A stretch of DNA of 64,000 nucleotides from an uncultured Flavobacteriales bacterium (GTDB lineage Bacteria; Bacteroidota; Bacteroidia; Flavobacteriales_F; PHOS-HE28). The stretch is from NCBI GenBank assembly GCA_937872175.1, contig CALMPI010000009.1, forward strand, positions 1 through 64,000, given 5' to 3'. This document shows, one piece after another, positions 57,874 through 64,000 of the stretch; position 1 is the stretch's first letter, and each line of letters starts with the position of its first letter. A model generated the notes under the pieces. The model saw only the letters and a list, made by a program, of their open reading frames with translations. It was not told the DNA's origin and ran no database searches. The translations under genes were made by a program, and so were the position numbers.

Positions 57874-58623
57874 ATGGGCCTCTTCTCCTCCCTGTTCGGC
57901 CGGAAGGCACCCCGGTTGGGACCGGTGGAGCTGTCAGCGCTGAAGTGCGACGTGCACAGCCATTTCATCCCGGGCATCGACGATGGGGCACCCACATTGG
58001 AGGCGGCCATGGAACTGCTGCGCGCCATGCGCGACCTGGGCTTCACCAAGGTGATCACCACGCCGCACGTGATGAGCGATGGCTACCGGAACACCCCGGA
58101 GATCATCCTGGGCGGGCTGGACGTGCTGCGGCGCGAAGTGACCGCGCAGGGCCTTGACATCGAAGTGGAGGCCGCCGCCGAGTACTACCTGGACCACGAG
58201 CTGGAGCAGAAGGTGATGGAGCGTAAGGTGCTCACCTTCGGAAAGGACCTGCTGCTGTTCGAGCTGCCCTTCATGAGCGAGCCATCGATCCTGCTGCAGC
58301 TGGTCTTCGCCATGCAGACGCAGGGCTACCGGCCGGTGCTGGCCCACCCCGAGCGCTACGGCTTCTGGAACCAGGACCTTTCGCGCTGCGAGCAGCTCAA
58401 GGAGCGCGGCGTGCTCTTCCAGCTCAACACCATCGCGTTGATGGGCGGTTATGGACCCTCGGTGCGCAAGCAGGCCGAGAAGTTCATCGACCGGGGCTGG
58501 TACGAGCTCATCGGCAGCGACTGCCACCGCATGGACCATGTGCTCGCCCTGCGCGACACCCTCACCGAGCCCTACCTGCACAAGCTGGTCGACAGCGGGA
58601 AGTTGATGAACGCGGGGTTGTGA
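57874..58623 (+). CDS. CpsB/CapC-type tyrosine-protein phosphatase (PHP domain)
   Basis: 249 residues. PHP metal-binding motifs: CDVHSHFIPGIDDGAPTLEAA (H-x-H plus D-D-G), TTPHVMSDGYRNTPE, VEAAAEYYLDHEL, LAHPERYGFW and GSDCHRMDHVL. This is the manganese-dependent PHP phosphatase group of CpsB/YwqE, which dephosphorylates tyrosine kinases that control capsule chain length. It closes the surface-polysaccharide region and follows rmlB by 72 bases. No cognate tyrosine kinase gene is in the window. Confidence 0.9.
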   Translation: MGLFSSLFGRKAPRLGPVELSALKCDVHSHFIPGIDDGAPTLEAAMELLRAMRDLGFTKVITTPHVMSDGYRNTPEIILGGLDVLRREVTAQGLDIEVEAAAEYYLDHELEQKVMERKVLTFGKDLLLFELPFMSEPSILLQLVFAMQTQGYRPVLAHPERYGFWNQDLSRCEQLKERGVLFQLNTIALMGGYGPSVRKQAEKFIDRGWYELIGSDCHRMDHVLALRDTLTEPYLHKLVDSGKLMNAGL

Positions 58624-58626
58624 CGC

Positions 58627-59517
58627 CTATCCGGCCACCGTCTCCACCTCCTTGCTCACCTTCTTGAACAGGCCTTGGAGCACGTTGCCGGGGCCCACCT
58701 CCACCACCTTGGTGGCGCCATCGGCGAGCATGGCCTGCATGGTCTGCGTCCAGCGCACGGGCGCGGTGAGCTGGGCGAAGAGGTTGGCCTTGATGCGGGC
58801 GGGATCGGTGTGTGGCCGCGCGTCCACGTTCTGGTACACCGGGCAGCGCGGGTTCACGATGGGCGTGTAGGCGATGGCGGTCTCCAGCTCCACGCGGGCG
58901 GGCTCCATCAGCGGGCTGTGGAAGGCGCCGCCCACGGGCAGCACCAGCGCACGCTTCGCGCCGGCGGTCTTCAGGGCCTCGCACGCGGCATTGACCGCAT
59001 CGATGGTGCCGCTGATCACCAGCTGGCCGGGGCAGTTGTAGTTGGCGGCCACCACCACGCCCTTGCCGCCCCGGGCCGTGATGTCCGCGCACACCTCCTC
59101 CACCCTGGCATCGTCCATGCCGAGGATGGCGGCCATGGTGCTGGGCTGCAGCTCGCAGGCCTTCTGCATGGCGTTGGCCCGCGCGGCCACCAGCTTCATG
59201 CCATCGGCGAACTCCATGGCCCCGGCGGCCACCAGGGCGCTGAATTCACCCAGGCTGTGGCCCGCCGCCATGGACGGCCGGAACGCGTCGCCCATCACCT
59301 TGGCCTTCACCACGCTGTGCAGGAAGATGGCGGGTTGCGTCACGTTGGTGCGCTTCAGGTCGGCCTCCGTGCCGCTGAACATCACATCGGTGAGCTTGAA
59401 GCCCAGGATGTCGTTGGCGTGCTCGAACCAGATGCGCGCGTTGCTGTCGGCATCGTACAGGTCCTTGCCCATGCCGGGGAACTGGCTGCCCTGGCCGGGG
59501 AATACGGTGGCGGTCAT
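58627..59517 (-). CDS. fabD: Malonyl-CoA:ACP transacylase
   Basis: 296 residues. VFPGQGSQFPGMGKDLYDA at the N-terminus (oxyanion-hole Gln), nucleophile elbow AAGHSLGEFSALVAAGAM (catalytic Ser), AANYNCPGQLVISG with an Asn, VGGAFHSPLMEPA (catalytic His) and the final VVEVGPGNVLQGL. It transfers malonyl from CoA to acyl-carrier protein for fatty-acid synthesis. The BI-1 gene is 26 bases upstream on the same strand, so the two may be co-transcribed. Confidence 0.96.
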   Translation of the reverse strand: MTATVFPGQGSQFPGMGKDLYDADSNARIWFEHANDILGFKLTDVMFSGTEADLKRTNVTQPAIFLHSVVKAKVMGDAFRPSMAAGHSLGEFSALVAAGAMEFADGMKLVAARANAMQKACELQPSTMAAILGMDDARVEEVCADITARGGKGVVVAANYNCPGQLVISGTIDAVNAACEALKTAGAKRALVLPVGGAFHSPLMEPARVELETAIAYTPIVNPRCPVYQNVDARPHTDPARIKANLFAQLTAPVRWTQTMQAMLADGATKVVEVGPGNVLQGLFKKVSKEVETVAG

Positions 59518-59543
59518 GCGGATGCGGTTGTGATGGGTGGGGC

Positions 59544-60269
59544 TCAGTCCCTGCGGCCGCCGAACAGGCGCAGCAGCATCAGGAACAGGTTGATGAAGTC
59601 GAGGTAGAGGCTGAGCGCGCCCATGAGGGCCATCTTCTGCGCGGCCTCGGTGCCGGTGGCCACCACCGCGCCCATGCGCTTGAGCTTCTGAACATCATAG
59701 GCCGTGAGGCCCGTGAACACCACCACGCCGATGATGCTGACGACGTGGTCCAATGTGCTGCTCTCCAACCAGAAGTTCACGACCGACGCGATGACGATGC
59801 CGATGAGGCCGACCATGAGGATGCTGCCCAGCTTGGTGAGGTCGGTGCGCGTGGTGTAGCCGGCCACGGCCATCACACCGAACACCGCGGCGCTCAGGAA
59901 GAACACGTTGACGATGGCCGACATGGCGTAGATGAGGAAGATGTAGCTGAGGCTGATGCCCATGATGGTGCTGAAGGCCAGGAAGGTGAGCAGCACGGCC
60001 ATGCCGCTCATGCGCTGCACCAGGCCACCCATCAGCAGCACCAGCCCCAGCGGGGCCAGCAGCACCACCCAGCCCAGGAAGGTCTGGCGGCCGGTGGCGG
60101 GGTCGAAGAGCAGCTGGAACAGGGCCGGGTCGGTGCCGAACCACCACGCCATCACGCCGCTGATCACCAGGGCAAGGGCCATGTAGCTGAACACGTTGGC
60201 CAGGAAGGTGCGCACGCTGGCGACGTCCGGCGTGCCGAGGAGGGGCGGGGTGTAGCTGTGCTGTTCCAT
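59544..60269 (-). CDS. Bax inhibitor-1/YccA family membrane protein
   Basis: 241 residues with seven transmembrane helices. Typical BI-1 features: FLANVFSYMALALVISGVMAWW near the N-terminus, SLSYIFLIYAMSAIVNVFFL in the middle and the conserved VFTGLTAYDVQKLKRMG (the Tyr-Asp pair of the calcium pore) near the C-terminus. BI-1 proteins are pH-sensitive calcium-leak channels; in bacteria YccA also affects FtsH. Starts 2 bases downstream of folE, so translation of both is probably linked. Confidence 0.93.
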   Translation of the reverse strand: MEQHSYTPPLLGTPDVASVRTFLANVFSYMALALVISGVMAWWFGTDPALFQLLFDPATGRQTFLGWVVLLAPLGLVLLMGGLVQRMSGMAVLLTFLAFSTIMGISLSYIFLIYAMSAIVNVFFLSAAVFGVMAVAGYTTRTDLTKLGSILMVGLIGIVIASVVNFWLESSTLDHVVSIIGVVVFTGLTAYDVQKLKRMGAVVATGTEAAQKMALMGALSLYLDFINLFLMLLRLFGGRRD

Positions 60270-60271
60270 GG

Positions 60272-60946
60272 TCAATGGAGGTTGGCGCTGGTGAGCTTGA
60301 TGAACTCCTCGCGGGAGCGGTGATCGGTGAGAAAGATACCGGTGAAGGCCGACGTGGTGGTCACCGAGTTCTGCTTCTGGATGCCGCGCATCTGCATGCA
60401 CAGGTGGGCGCACTCCAGCACCACGGCCACCCCGAGGGGACGCAGGGTCTCGTGCACGCAATCGCGGATCTGGTCGGTGAGGCGTTCCTGCACCTGCAGC
60501 CGGCGGGCGAAGGCGTCCACCACACGCGGGATCTTGCTGAGGCCGGTGATGCGCCCGTCGGGGATGTAGGCCACGTGGGCCTTGCCGAAGAAGGGCAGCA
60601 TGTGGTGCTCGCACATGCTGTACACCTCGATGTCCTTCACCAGCACCATCTGGCTGTATGGCTCGGTGAACATCGCGCTGCGCAGGATGGCCGCCGGGTC
60701 CAGGTCGTAGCCGTGGGTGAGGTATTGCAGCGCTTTCGCTACGCGCTCGGGCGTCTTCTTCAACCCCTCGCGGTCCGGGTCCTCGCCGATGGCCTTCAGG
60801 ATGTCGCCATAGTGGCCGCTGATGCGGCGGATGCCCTTCGCGTCGTAGAGGTCGATGCGCTCGTAGCCTTCGCCCTGGGGCTCGTGCTCCCCTTCGGGGG
60901 CGGCGTTGCGCTTGCGGGGGGGCTTGGGTGCGGGCCTACGCGCCAT
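60272..60946 (-). CDS. folE: GTP cyclohydrolase I
   Basis: 224 residues. A Lys/Arg-rich N-terminal extension of about 20 residues ([19 protein letters not shown]) precedes the enzyme domain. Catalytic and zinc features: [20 protein letters not shown] (Cys, His), [19 protein letters not shown] and [17 protein letters not shown] (second Cys). It forms dihydroneopterin triphosphate from GTP. The start overlaps the PTPS gene by 11 bases, so both pterin genes are in one transcript. Confidence 0.95.
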   Translation of the reverse strand: MARRPAPKPPRKRNAAPEGEHEPQGEGYERIDLYDAKGIRRISGHYGDILKAIGEDPDREGLKKTPERVAKALQYLTHGYDLDPAAILRSAMFTEPYSQMVLVKDIEVYSMCEHHMLPFFGKAHVAYIPDGRITGLSKIPRVVDAFARRLQVQERLTDQIRDCVHETLRPLGVAVVLECAHLCMQMRGIQKQNSVTTTSAFTGIFLTDHRSREEFIKLTSANLH

Positions 60947-61355
60947 GGTATTCCACGTGATTGTTCTCGGTCTCCTGCAGCTTCACGCAATGCAAACTGG
61001 CGCCGGCCTCACGGATGGGCGCCTCCAGCTGCTCCCAGATGGCGATCGCCAGGTTCTCCGTGCTGCTGTAGCGCCCCTGCATGAAGGGCACGTCCACGTC
61101 CAGGTTGCGATGGTCCACGTACTGGATCACGCGGTCCTTGATGATGCGGCCCAACAGGCTGAGGTCGATCACGAAGCTCGTCTCCGGATCGGGCTCGCCC
61201 TTCACGGTCACCCACAGGTCGTAGTTGTGGCCGTGGCCGTTGGGATTGGCGCATTTGCCGAAGACGGCCAGGTTCTTCTCCAGGCTCCAGTCGGGCCGCG
61301 CCAGGCGGTGGCTGGCGCTGAAGCGTTCGCGGCGGGTGATGTGCACGATGGGCAT
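60936..61355 (-). CDS. 6-pyruvoyl-tetrahydropterin synthase / 6-carboxytetrahydropterin synthase family
   Basis: 139 residues. Zinc ligands: [13 protein letters not shown] (His), [15 protein letters not shown] (two His), with the catalytic Cys in [10 protein letters not shown] and a Glu in [11 protein letters not shown]. The same fold serves both tetrahydropterin synthesis and queuosine synthesis (QueD). The overlap with folE makes a pterin or queuosine role likely; C-x-x-x-H-G-H spacing fits the QueD-like group, but I cannot decide. A -7 box TACCTTCG lies 42 bases upstream. Confidence 0.9.
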   Translation of the reverse strand: MPIVHITRRERFSASHRLARPDWSLEKNLAVFGKCANPNGHGHNYDLWVTVKGEPDPETSFVIDLSLLGRIIKDRVIQYVDHRNLDVDVPFMQGRYSSTENLAIAIWEQLEAPIREAGASLHCVKLQETENNHVEYHGA

Positions 61356-61397
61356 GCGCGAGGAATGCCGGAAGGCACCGGAATGTTCGGTGCCCGG

Positions 61398-61405
61398 CGA
61401 AGGTA
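61398..61405 (-). promoter_or_regulatory. -7 box TACCTTCG for the pterin operon
   Basis: Minus strand TACCTTCG, 42 bases before the PTPS ATG (61355). On the plus strand GTTACTTTG (61432-61440) lies 5 bases before the divergent hldD start. Confidence 0.45.
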
Positions 61406-61445
61406 ACGAGCGGCGGCCGTGGCGGGTGTGCGTTACTTTGCCGCC

Positions 61446-62414
61446 ATGATCGTGGTCACAGGGGCGGCAGGCTTCATCGGCAGCGCGCTGGTGGGCGACC
61501 TGCTCCGGGAGGGCTGGCAGGACATCGTGGCGGTGGATGACTTCAGCCGCGCGGACAAGGCCCCCAACCTGGCCGGGAAGGCGCTCACCGGGAAGGTGGA
61601 CCGCGACCACTTCTTCACCTGGCTGGAGGAGAACCACCGCTTCGTACAGTTCATCTTCCACCTGGGCGCCCGCACCGACACCACGGAGTTCGACCGCTCC
61701 ATCTTCGACCGGCTCAACCTGCACTACAGCCAGCGCATGTGGGAGGCCTGCGTGAAGCACGGCATCCCCTTGGTGTACGCCAGCTCGGCGGCCACCTACG
61801 GCGATGGGGCCCTGGGCTACGACGACGTGGACGACACCCTGCCGGCCCGATTGCACCCGTTGAACCCGTACGGGGAGAGCAAGAACGACTTCGACAAGTG
61901 GGCCCTGGCCCAGGAGCGGAAACCCTACTTCTGGGCGGGGCTGAAGTTCTTCAACGCTTACGGCCCCAACGAGTACCACAAGGGCCGCATGGCCAGTGTG
62001 GTCTTTCACGCCTTCAACCAGATCAAGGCCTCGGGCGGCATGAAGCTCTTCCGCAGCCACCGGCCCGACTACAAGGACGGCGAGCAGCTGCGCGATTTCG
62101 TGTACGTGAAGGATGTGTGCGCGGTGTGCCGCTTTCTGATGGAGGACCGGCGGCACAGCGGGCTGTACAACCTGGGCAGCGGCACCGCGCGCACCTTTCT
62201 GGACCTGGCGCGGGCCACCTTCCGGGCCATGGGTCGGGAGGAGCACATCACCTTCATCGACACGCCCGCCGACATTCGCGACCGCTACCAGTACTTCACC
62301 GAAGCGCGGATGGGCAAGCTGGTGCGGGCCGGATTTGCCCAGCCCTTCACCACGCTGGAGGACGGCATCGCGGACTACGTGGGCAACTACCTGGTGCCCG
62401 GGAAGTACAGCTGA
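61446..62414 (+). CDS. hldD: ADP-glyceromanno-heptose 6-epimerase
   Basis: 322 residues from the ATG at 61446. Short SDR: IVVTGAAGFIGSALVGDLL (NADP), HLGARTDTTEFDRSIFDRLN, YASSAATYGDGALGYDD, NPYGESKNDFD (Y-x-x-x-K) and KFFNAYGPNEYHKGRMASV, all characteristic of HldD/RfaD. It converts ADP-D-glycero- to ADP-L-glycero-manno-heptose for the LPS inner core. With waaA it shows that this organism makes a heptose/Kdo core. TTACTTTG lies 5 bases before the ATG, and no -33 motif is seen. Confidence 0.94.
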   Translation: MIVVTGAAGFIGSALVGDLLREGWQDIVAVDDFSRADKAPNLAGKALTGKVDRDHFFTWLEENHRFVQFIFHLGARTDTTEFDRSIFDRLNLHYSQRMWEACVKHGIPLVYASSAATYGDGALGYDDVDDTLPARLHPLNPYGESKNDFDKWALAQERKPYFWAGLKFFNAYGPNEYHKGRMASVVFHAFNQIKASGGMKLFRSHRPDYKDGEQLRDFVYVKDVCAVCRFLMEDRRHSGLYNLGSGTARTFLDLARATFRAMGREEHITFIDTPADIRDRYQYFTEARMGKLVRAGFAQPFTTLEDGIADYVGNYLVPGKYS

Positions 62415-62416
62415 AG

Positions 62417-62430
62417 CGGCCCTCAGGCCG
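62417..62430. terminator. Small stem-loop between hldD and the MerR gene
   Basis: CGGCC (62417-62421), CTCA, GGCCG (62426-62430). A 5-bp stem in the convergent gap, overlapping the MerR stop codon. Weak. Confidence 0.3.
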
Positions 62431-62782
62431 GAACCGGCTCGTTGACGTGCTCACGCAGCTCCAGGAGGGCACGGCGCACCACGAGCAGCCGCTCGCGCAC
62501 CTCGGCGAAGCGGTCGGGTGCCTCCTCGGCGGCGCGCAGCTTCTCCTTGGCCCCGTTGAGGGTGAAGCCCTGCTCCTTCACCAGGTGGTGGATGCGCCGC
62601 AGCTGGTCGATGTCCTTATGGGTATAGAGGCGGTCGCCCTTGCCGTTGCGGCGGGGGCGCAGCGTGCCGAACTCCTTCTCCCAGTAACGGATCAGCGAGG
62701 TGTTCACCCCCAGTTCCACGGCCACCTCACCGATGGTCCAATACAGCTTCCCGATCGTTCGCTCCTTGTACGGCATGATCAT
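62423..62782 (-). CDS. MerR-family transcriptional regulator
   Basis: 119 residues from the ATG at 62782, which overlaps the stop of the M23 peptidase gene (TGATG); a start at 62776 is also possible. Winged-helix domain: YWTIGEVAVELGVNTSLIRYWEKEF, then LYTHKDIDQLRRIHHLVKEQG, followed by a dimerisation coiled coil. No metal-binding Cys are seen and the effector domain is short. Genes of this short type in Bacteroidota are often next to an M23 peptidase, as here; the regulated target is unknown. Confidence 0.9.
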   Translation of the reverse strand: MIMPYKERTIGKLYWTIGEVAVELGVNTSLIRYWEKEFGTLRPRRNGKGDRLYTHKDIDQLRRIHHLVKEQGFTLNGAKEKLRAAEEAPDRFAEVRERLLVVRRALLELREHVNEPVPA

Positions 62783-63753
62783 CAATCCAGCGATTGCCCC
62801 GCGTTGCGTGAGATCTCCAGCACGCGGGCGTATTCCTCCGGCGTCAGGTCGTTGAAGAAGTAGTTGGCGGGGTCCACCGGCGCGCCGCCCTTGTGCACCT
62901 CGTAGTGCAGGTGGGGACCGGCGCTGAGGCCGGTGTTGCCCACCAGGCCGATGGGGTCGCCGCGCTTCACCTGCTGGCCGGGCCGCACCTTCAGGGTGCT
63001 CAGGTGCCCGTAGAGCGTCTTGTAATCGAAGCCGTGGTCGATCACCACGTGGATGCCGTAGCCGTTGGTGGCGTAGTCGGCGAACTCCACCCGGCCATCG
63101 CCGGTGGCGTAGATCTCCGTGCCCACCGGTGCGGTGAAGTCCATGCCGGCGTGGAACTTGGCGATCTTGTGGATGGGGTGCAGCCGTTCCCCGAAGCCGC
63201 TGCTGATCATGGTGAGGTCGCGGTTGCTGATGGGCTGCACGGCGGGGATGCTGGCGAGCAGCTCCTTCTTGCGGAGGGCCAGGGAGGCCACCTCGTCCAG
63301 GCTCTCGCTCTGCACGATCAGCTGGCGGGTGAGGGCGTCCAGCCGCTTTCGGGTGCCCACCACCACCTCGCTGCCCGCGAAGCCCGCCAGGTCGCGGTAG
63401 CGGTTCACCCCGCCGCTGCCGGCCCGGCGCATGCTCTCCGGAAGGGGGTCGGCCTCGAAGATCACCCGGTAGATGTTGTCGTCCCGCCGCCGCACATCGC
63501 GCAGCACCTCCTCCACCTCGCTCAGCTGGCGGTTCAACAGCTCGTACTGGGTCAGCAGCTGCTGGTTCTCCCGCTTCAACAGGGATTCCTTGGGGCTGTC
63601 CACGAACTGGTACACCAGAAAGATGCCCAGGAACCCCACCAGCAGACCGGGGGTGAGCGCAAGGAACACCCGGCGCACCTTCTGCCAGGCCGTCAGCCGG
63701 ATGCGCTCGAAGTTGAGCGTCTGCGGGTTGAACCGGTACTTGTGCTCGGGCAT
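62782..63753 (-). CDS. M23 family peptidoglycan endopeptidase, membrane-anchored
   Basis: 323 residues from the ATG at 63753; an upstream in-frame start at 63849 would overlap alaS. A single transmembrane helix ([20 protein letters not shown]) and a coiled coil of about 70 residues ([21 protein letters not shown]) precede the LytM/M23 domain. Zinc site: [11 protein letters not shown] (H-x-x-x-D) and PHLHYEV (H-x-H). It probably cleaves cell-wall cross-links from the periplasmic side of the inner membrane. Adjacent to the MerR gene and divergent from alaS. Confidence 0.93.
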   Translation of the reverse strand: MPEHKYRFNPQTLNFERIRLTAWQKVRRVFLALTPGLLVGFLGIFLVYQFVDSPKESLLKRENQQLLTQYELLNRQLSEVEEVLRDVRRRDDNIYRVIFEADPLPESMRRAGSGGVNRYRDLAGFAGSEVVVGTRKRLDALTRQLIVQSESLDEVASLALRKKELLASIPAVQPISNRDLTMISSGFGERLHPIHKIAKFHAGMDFTAPVGTEIYATGDGRVEFADYATNGYGIHVVIDHGFDYKTLYGHLSTLKVRPGQQVKRGDPIGLVGNTGLSAGPHLHYEVHKGGAPVDPANYFFNDLTPEEYARVLEISRNAGQSLD

Positions 63754-63841
63754 GGGGGGCGTGAAAATACACAGGATGGCGTGGACACGGGTCCGACCTG
63801 TCCGGCCCAAGTGCGACCTTTGCGGCCGCTTTCGCCCCGCC

Positions 63842-64000
63842 ATGCTCACCAGCCAGCAGATCCGCCAGAAGTTCCTCGACCATTTCGCCCGGCGCGGTCA
63901 CCAGATCGTGCCCAGCGCGCCCATGGTCGTGAAGGATGACCCGACGTTGATGTTCACCAACGCGGGCATGAACCAGTTCAAGGACCTCTTCCTGGGCAAC
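63842..64000 (+). CDS. alaS: Alanyl-tRNA synthetase, N-terminal end (open at right edge)
   Basis: 53 codons are visible and the frame runs off the window. The sequence [20 protein letters not shown] followed by [16 protein letters not shown] is the highly conserved class II start of AlaRS, including the alanine/ATP-binding N-A-G-M-N-Q-F segment. GACCTTTG at 63815-63822 resembles a -7 box (seven of eight positions), 19 bases before the ATG. The pairing of M23 peptidase and alaS in divergent order is common in Bacteroidota. Confidence 0.93.
   Translation, partial: MLTSQQIRQKFLDHFARRGHQIVPSAPMVVKDDPTLMFTNAGMNQFKDLFLGN

Overview
The window reads as one contiguous piece of a high-G+C Bacteroidota chromosome, most like the high-G+C Flavobacteriales known mainly from metagenomes. 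The evidence is the following: several secreted proteins end in type IX secretion (T9SS, Por) sorting domains; there is a GldA-type ABC ATPase; promoters have the Bacteroidota form TTG-N19-TAnnTTTG; and family content (S23 four-helix-bundle proteins, DUF4286, M23 peptidase next to alaS) fits. No rRNA, tRNA, CRISPR array, integrase, transposase or phage gene was found. Because G+C is high, very long antisense open frames exist and are not genes.

Layout. 0-8 kb: end of an aldehyde dehydrogenase-like gene, csaA, several T9SS-exported proteins, a small DedA/YqaA-like membrane protein and a LOG-family protein. 8-14.4 kb: a small exported protein, then a complete RND efflux operon (adaptor lipoprotein, AcrB-like pump, OprM-like outer-membrane lipoprotein). 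14.4-17 kb: two medium-chain oxidoreductases around a divergent HxlR regulator, with two identical palindromes placed on the promoter. 17-25.7 kb: a relic of the 3' end of mfd, a T9SS protein, mfd, fbp, a GNAT acetyltransferase, an S23-type four-helix-bundle gene and aspartate kinase. 25.7-34.7 kb: a mostly minus-strand housekeeping run (GDPD, hydroxyacid dehydrogenase, mgtE, rsmA, DUF4286, TPR protein, lipoprotein, serS, rpmA, rplU with a histone-H1-like tail). 34.8-43.5 kb: a second S23 gene inside heptamer arrays, metK, gldA, rsgA, an acid phosphatase lipoprotein, dtd, a T9SS protein and a MazG-like protein. 43.5-58.6 kb: surface polysaccharide region (SxtJ-DUF5989-SGNH-carbamoyltransferase, waaA, a WbpE/D/B-like amino-sugar set, UDP-glucose dehydrogenase, UDP-xylose synthase, a TviB/WbpO-type dehydrogenase, rmlB, a CpsB-like phosphatase). 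58.6-64 kb: fabD, BI-1, folE, PTPS, hldD, a MerR regulator, an M23 peptidase and the start of alaS.

The most unusual signal is a set of short word-array elements. Each is a run of about 3-20 imperfect 7-, 8- or 10-base words, often followed by the same words inverted. Two such sets flank S23 four-helix-bundle genes (words GAGTCGG and GAGTGGC). Copies of the GAGTGGC/GAATGGC type sit in frame inside two essential-type genes, rsgA and mfd. Others sit directly on the start sites of sugar-nucleotide genes, where they supply or touch the start codon. A pure heptamer array reads the same seven-residue peptide in all three frames (EWRVASG one way, ATRHSPL the other) and has no stop codon on either strand, so it can be tolerated inside a coding sequence. 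I infer, without proof, that these are mobile or formerly mobile elements and that the S23 protein may be connected with their spread.

Other points of interest are the HxlR dual-operator promoter, the duplicated mfd tail beside a less G+C-rich gene, leaderless-looking promoters, and the L21 tail.
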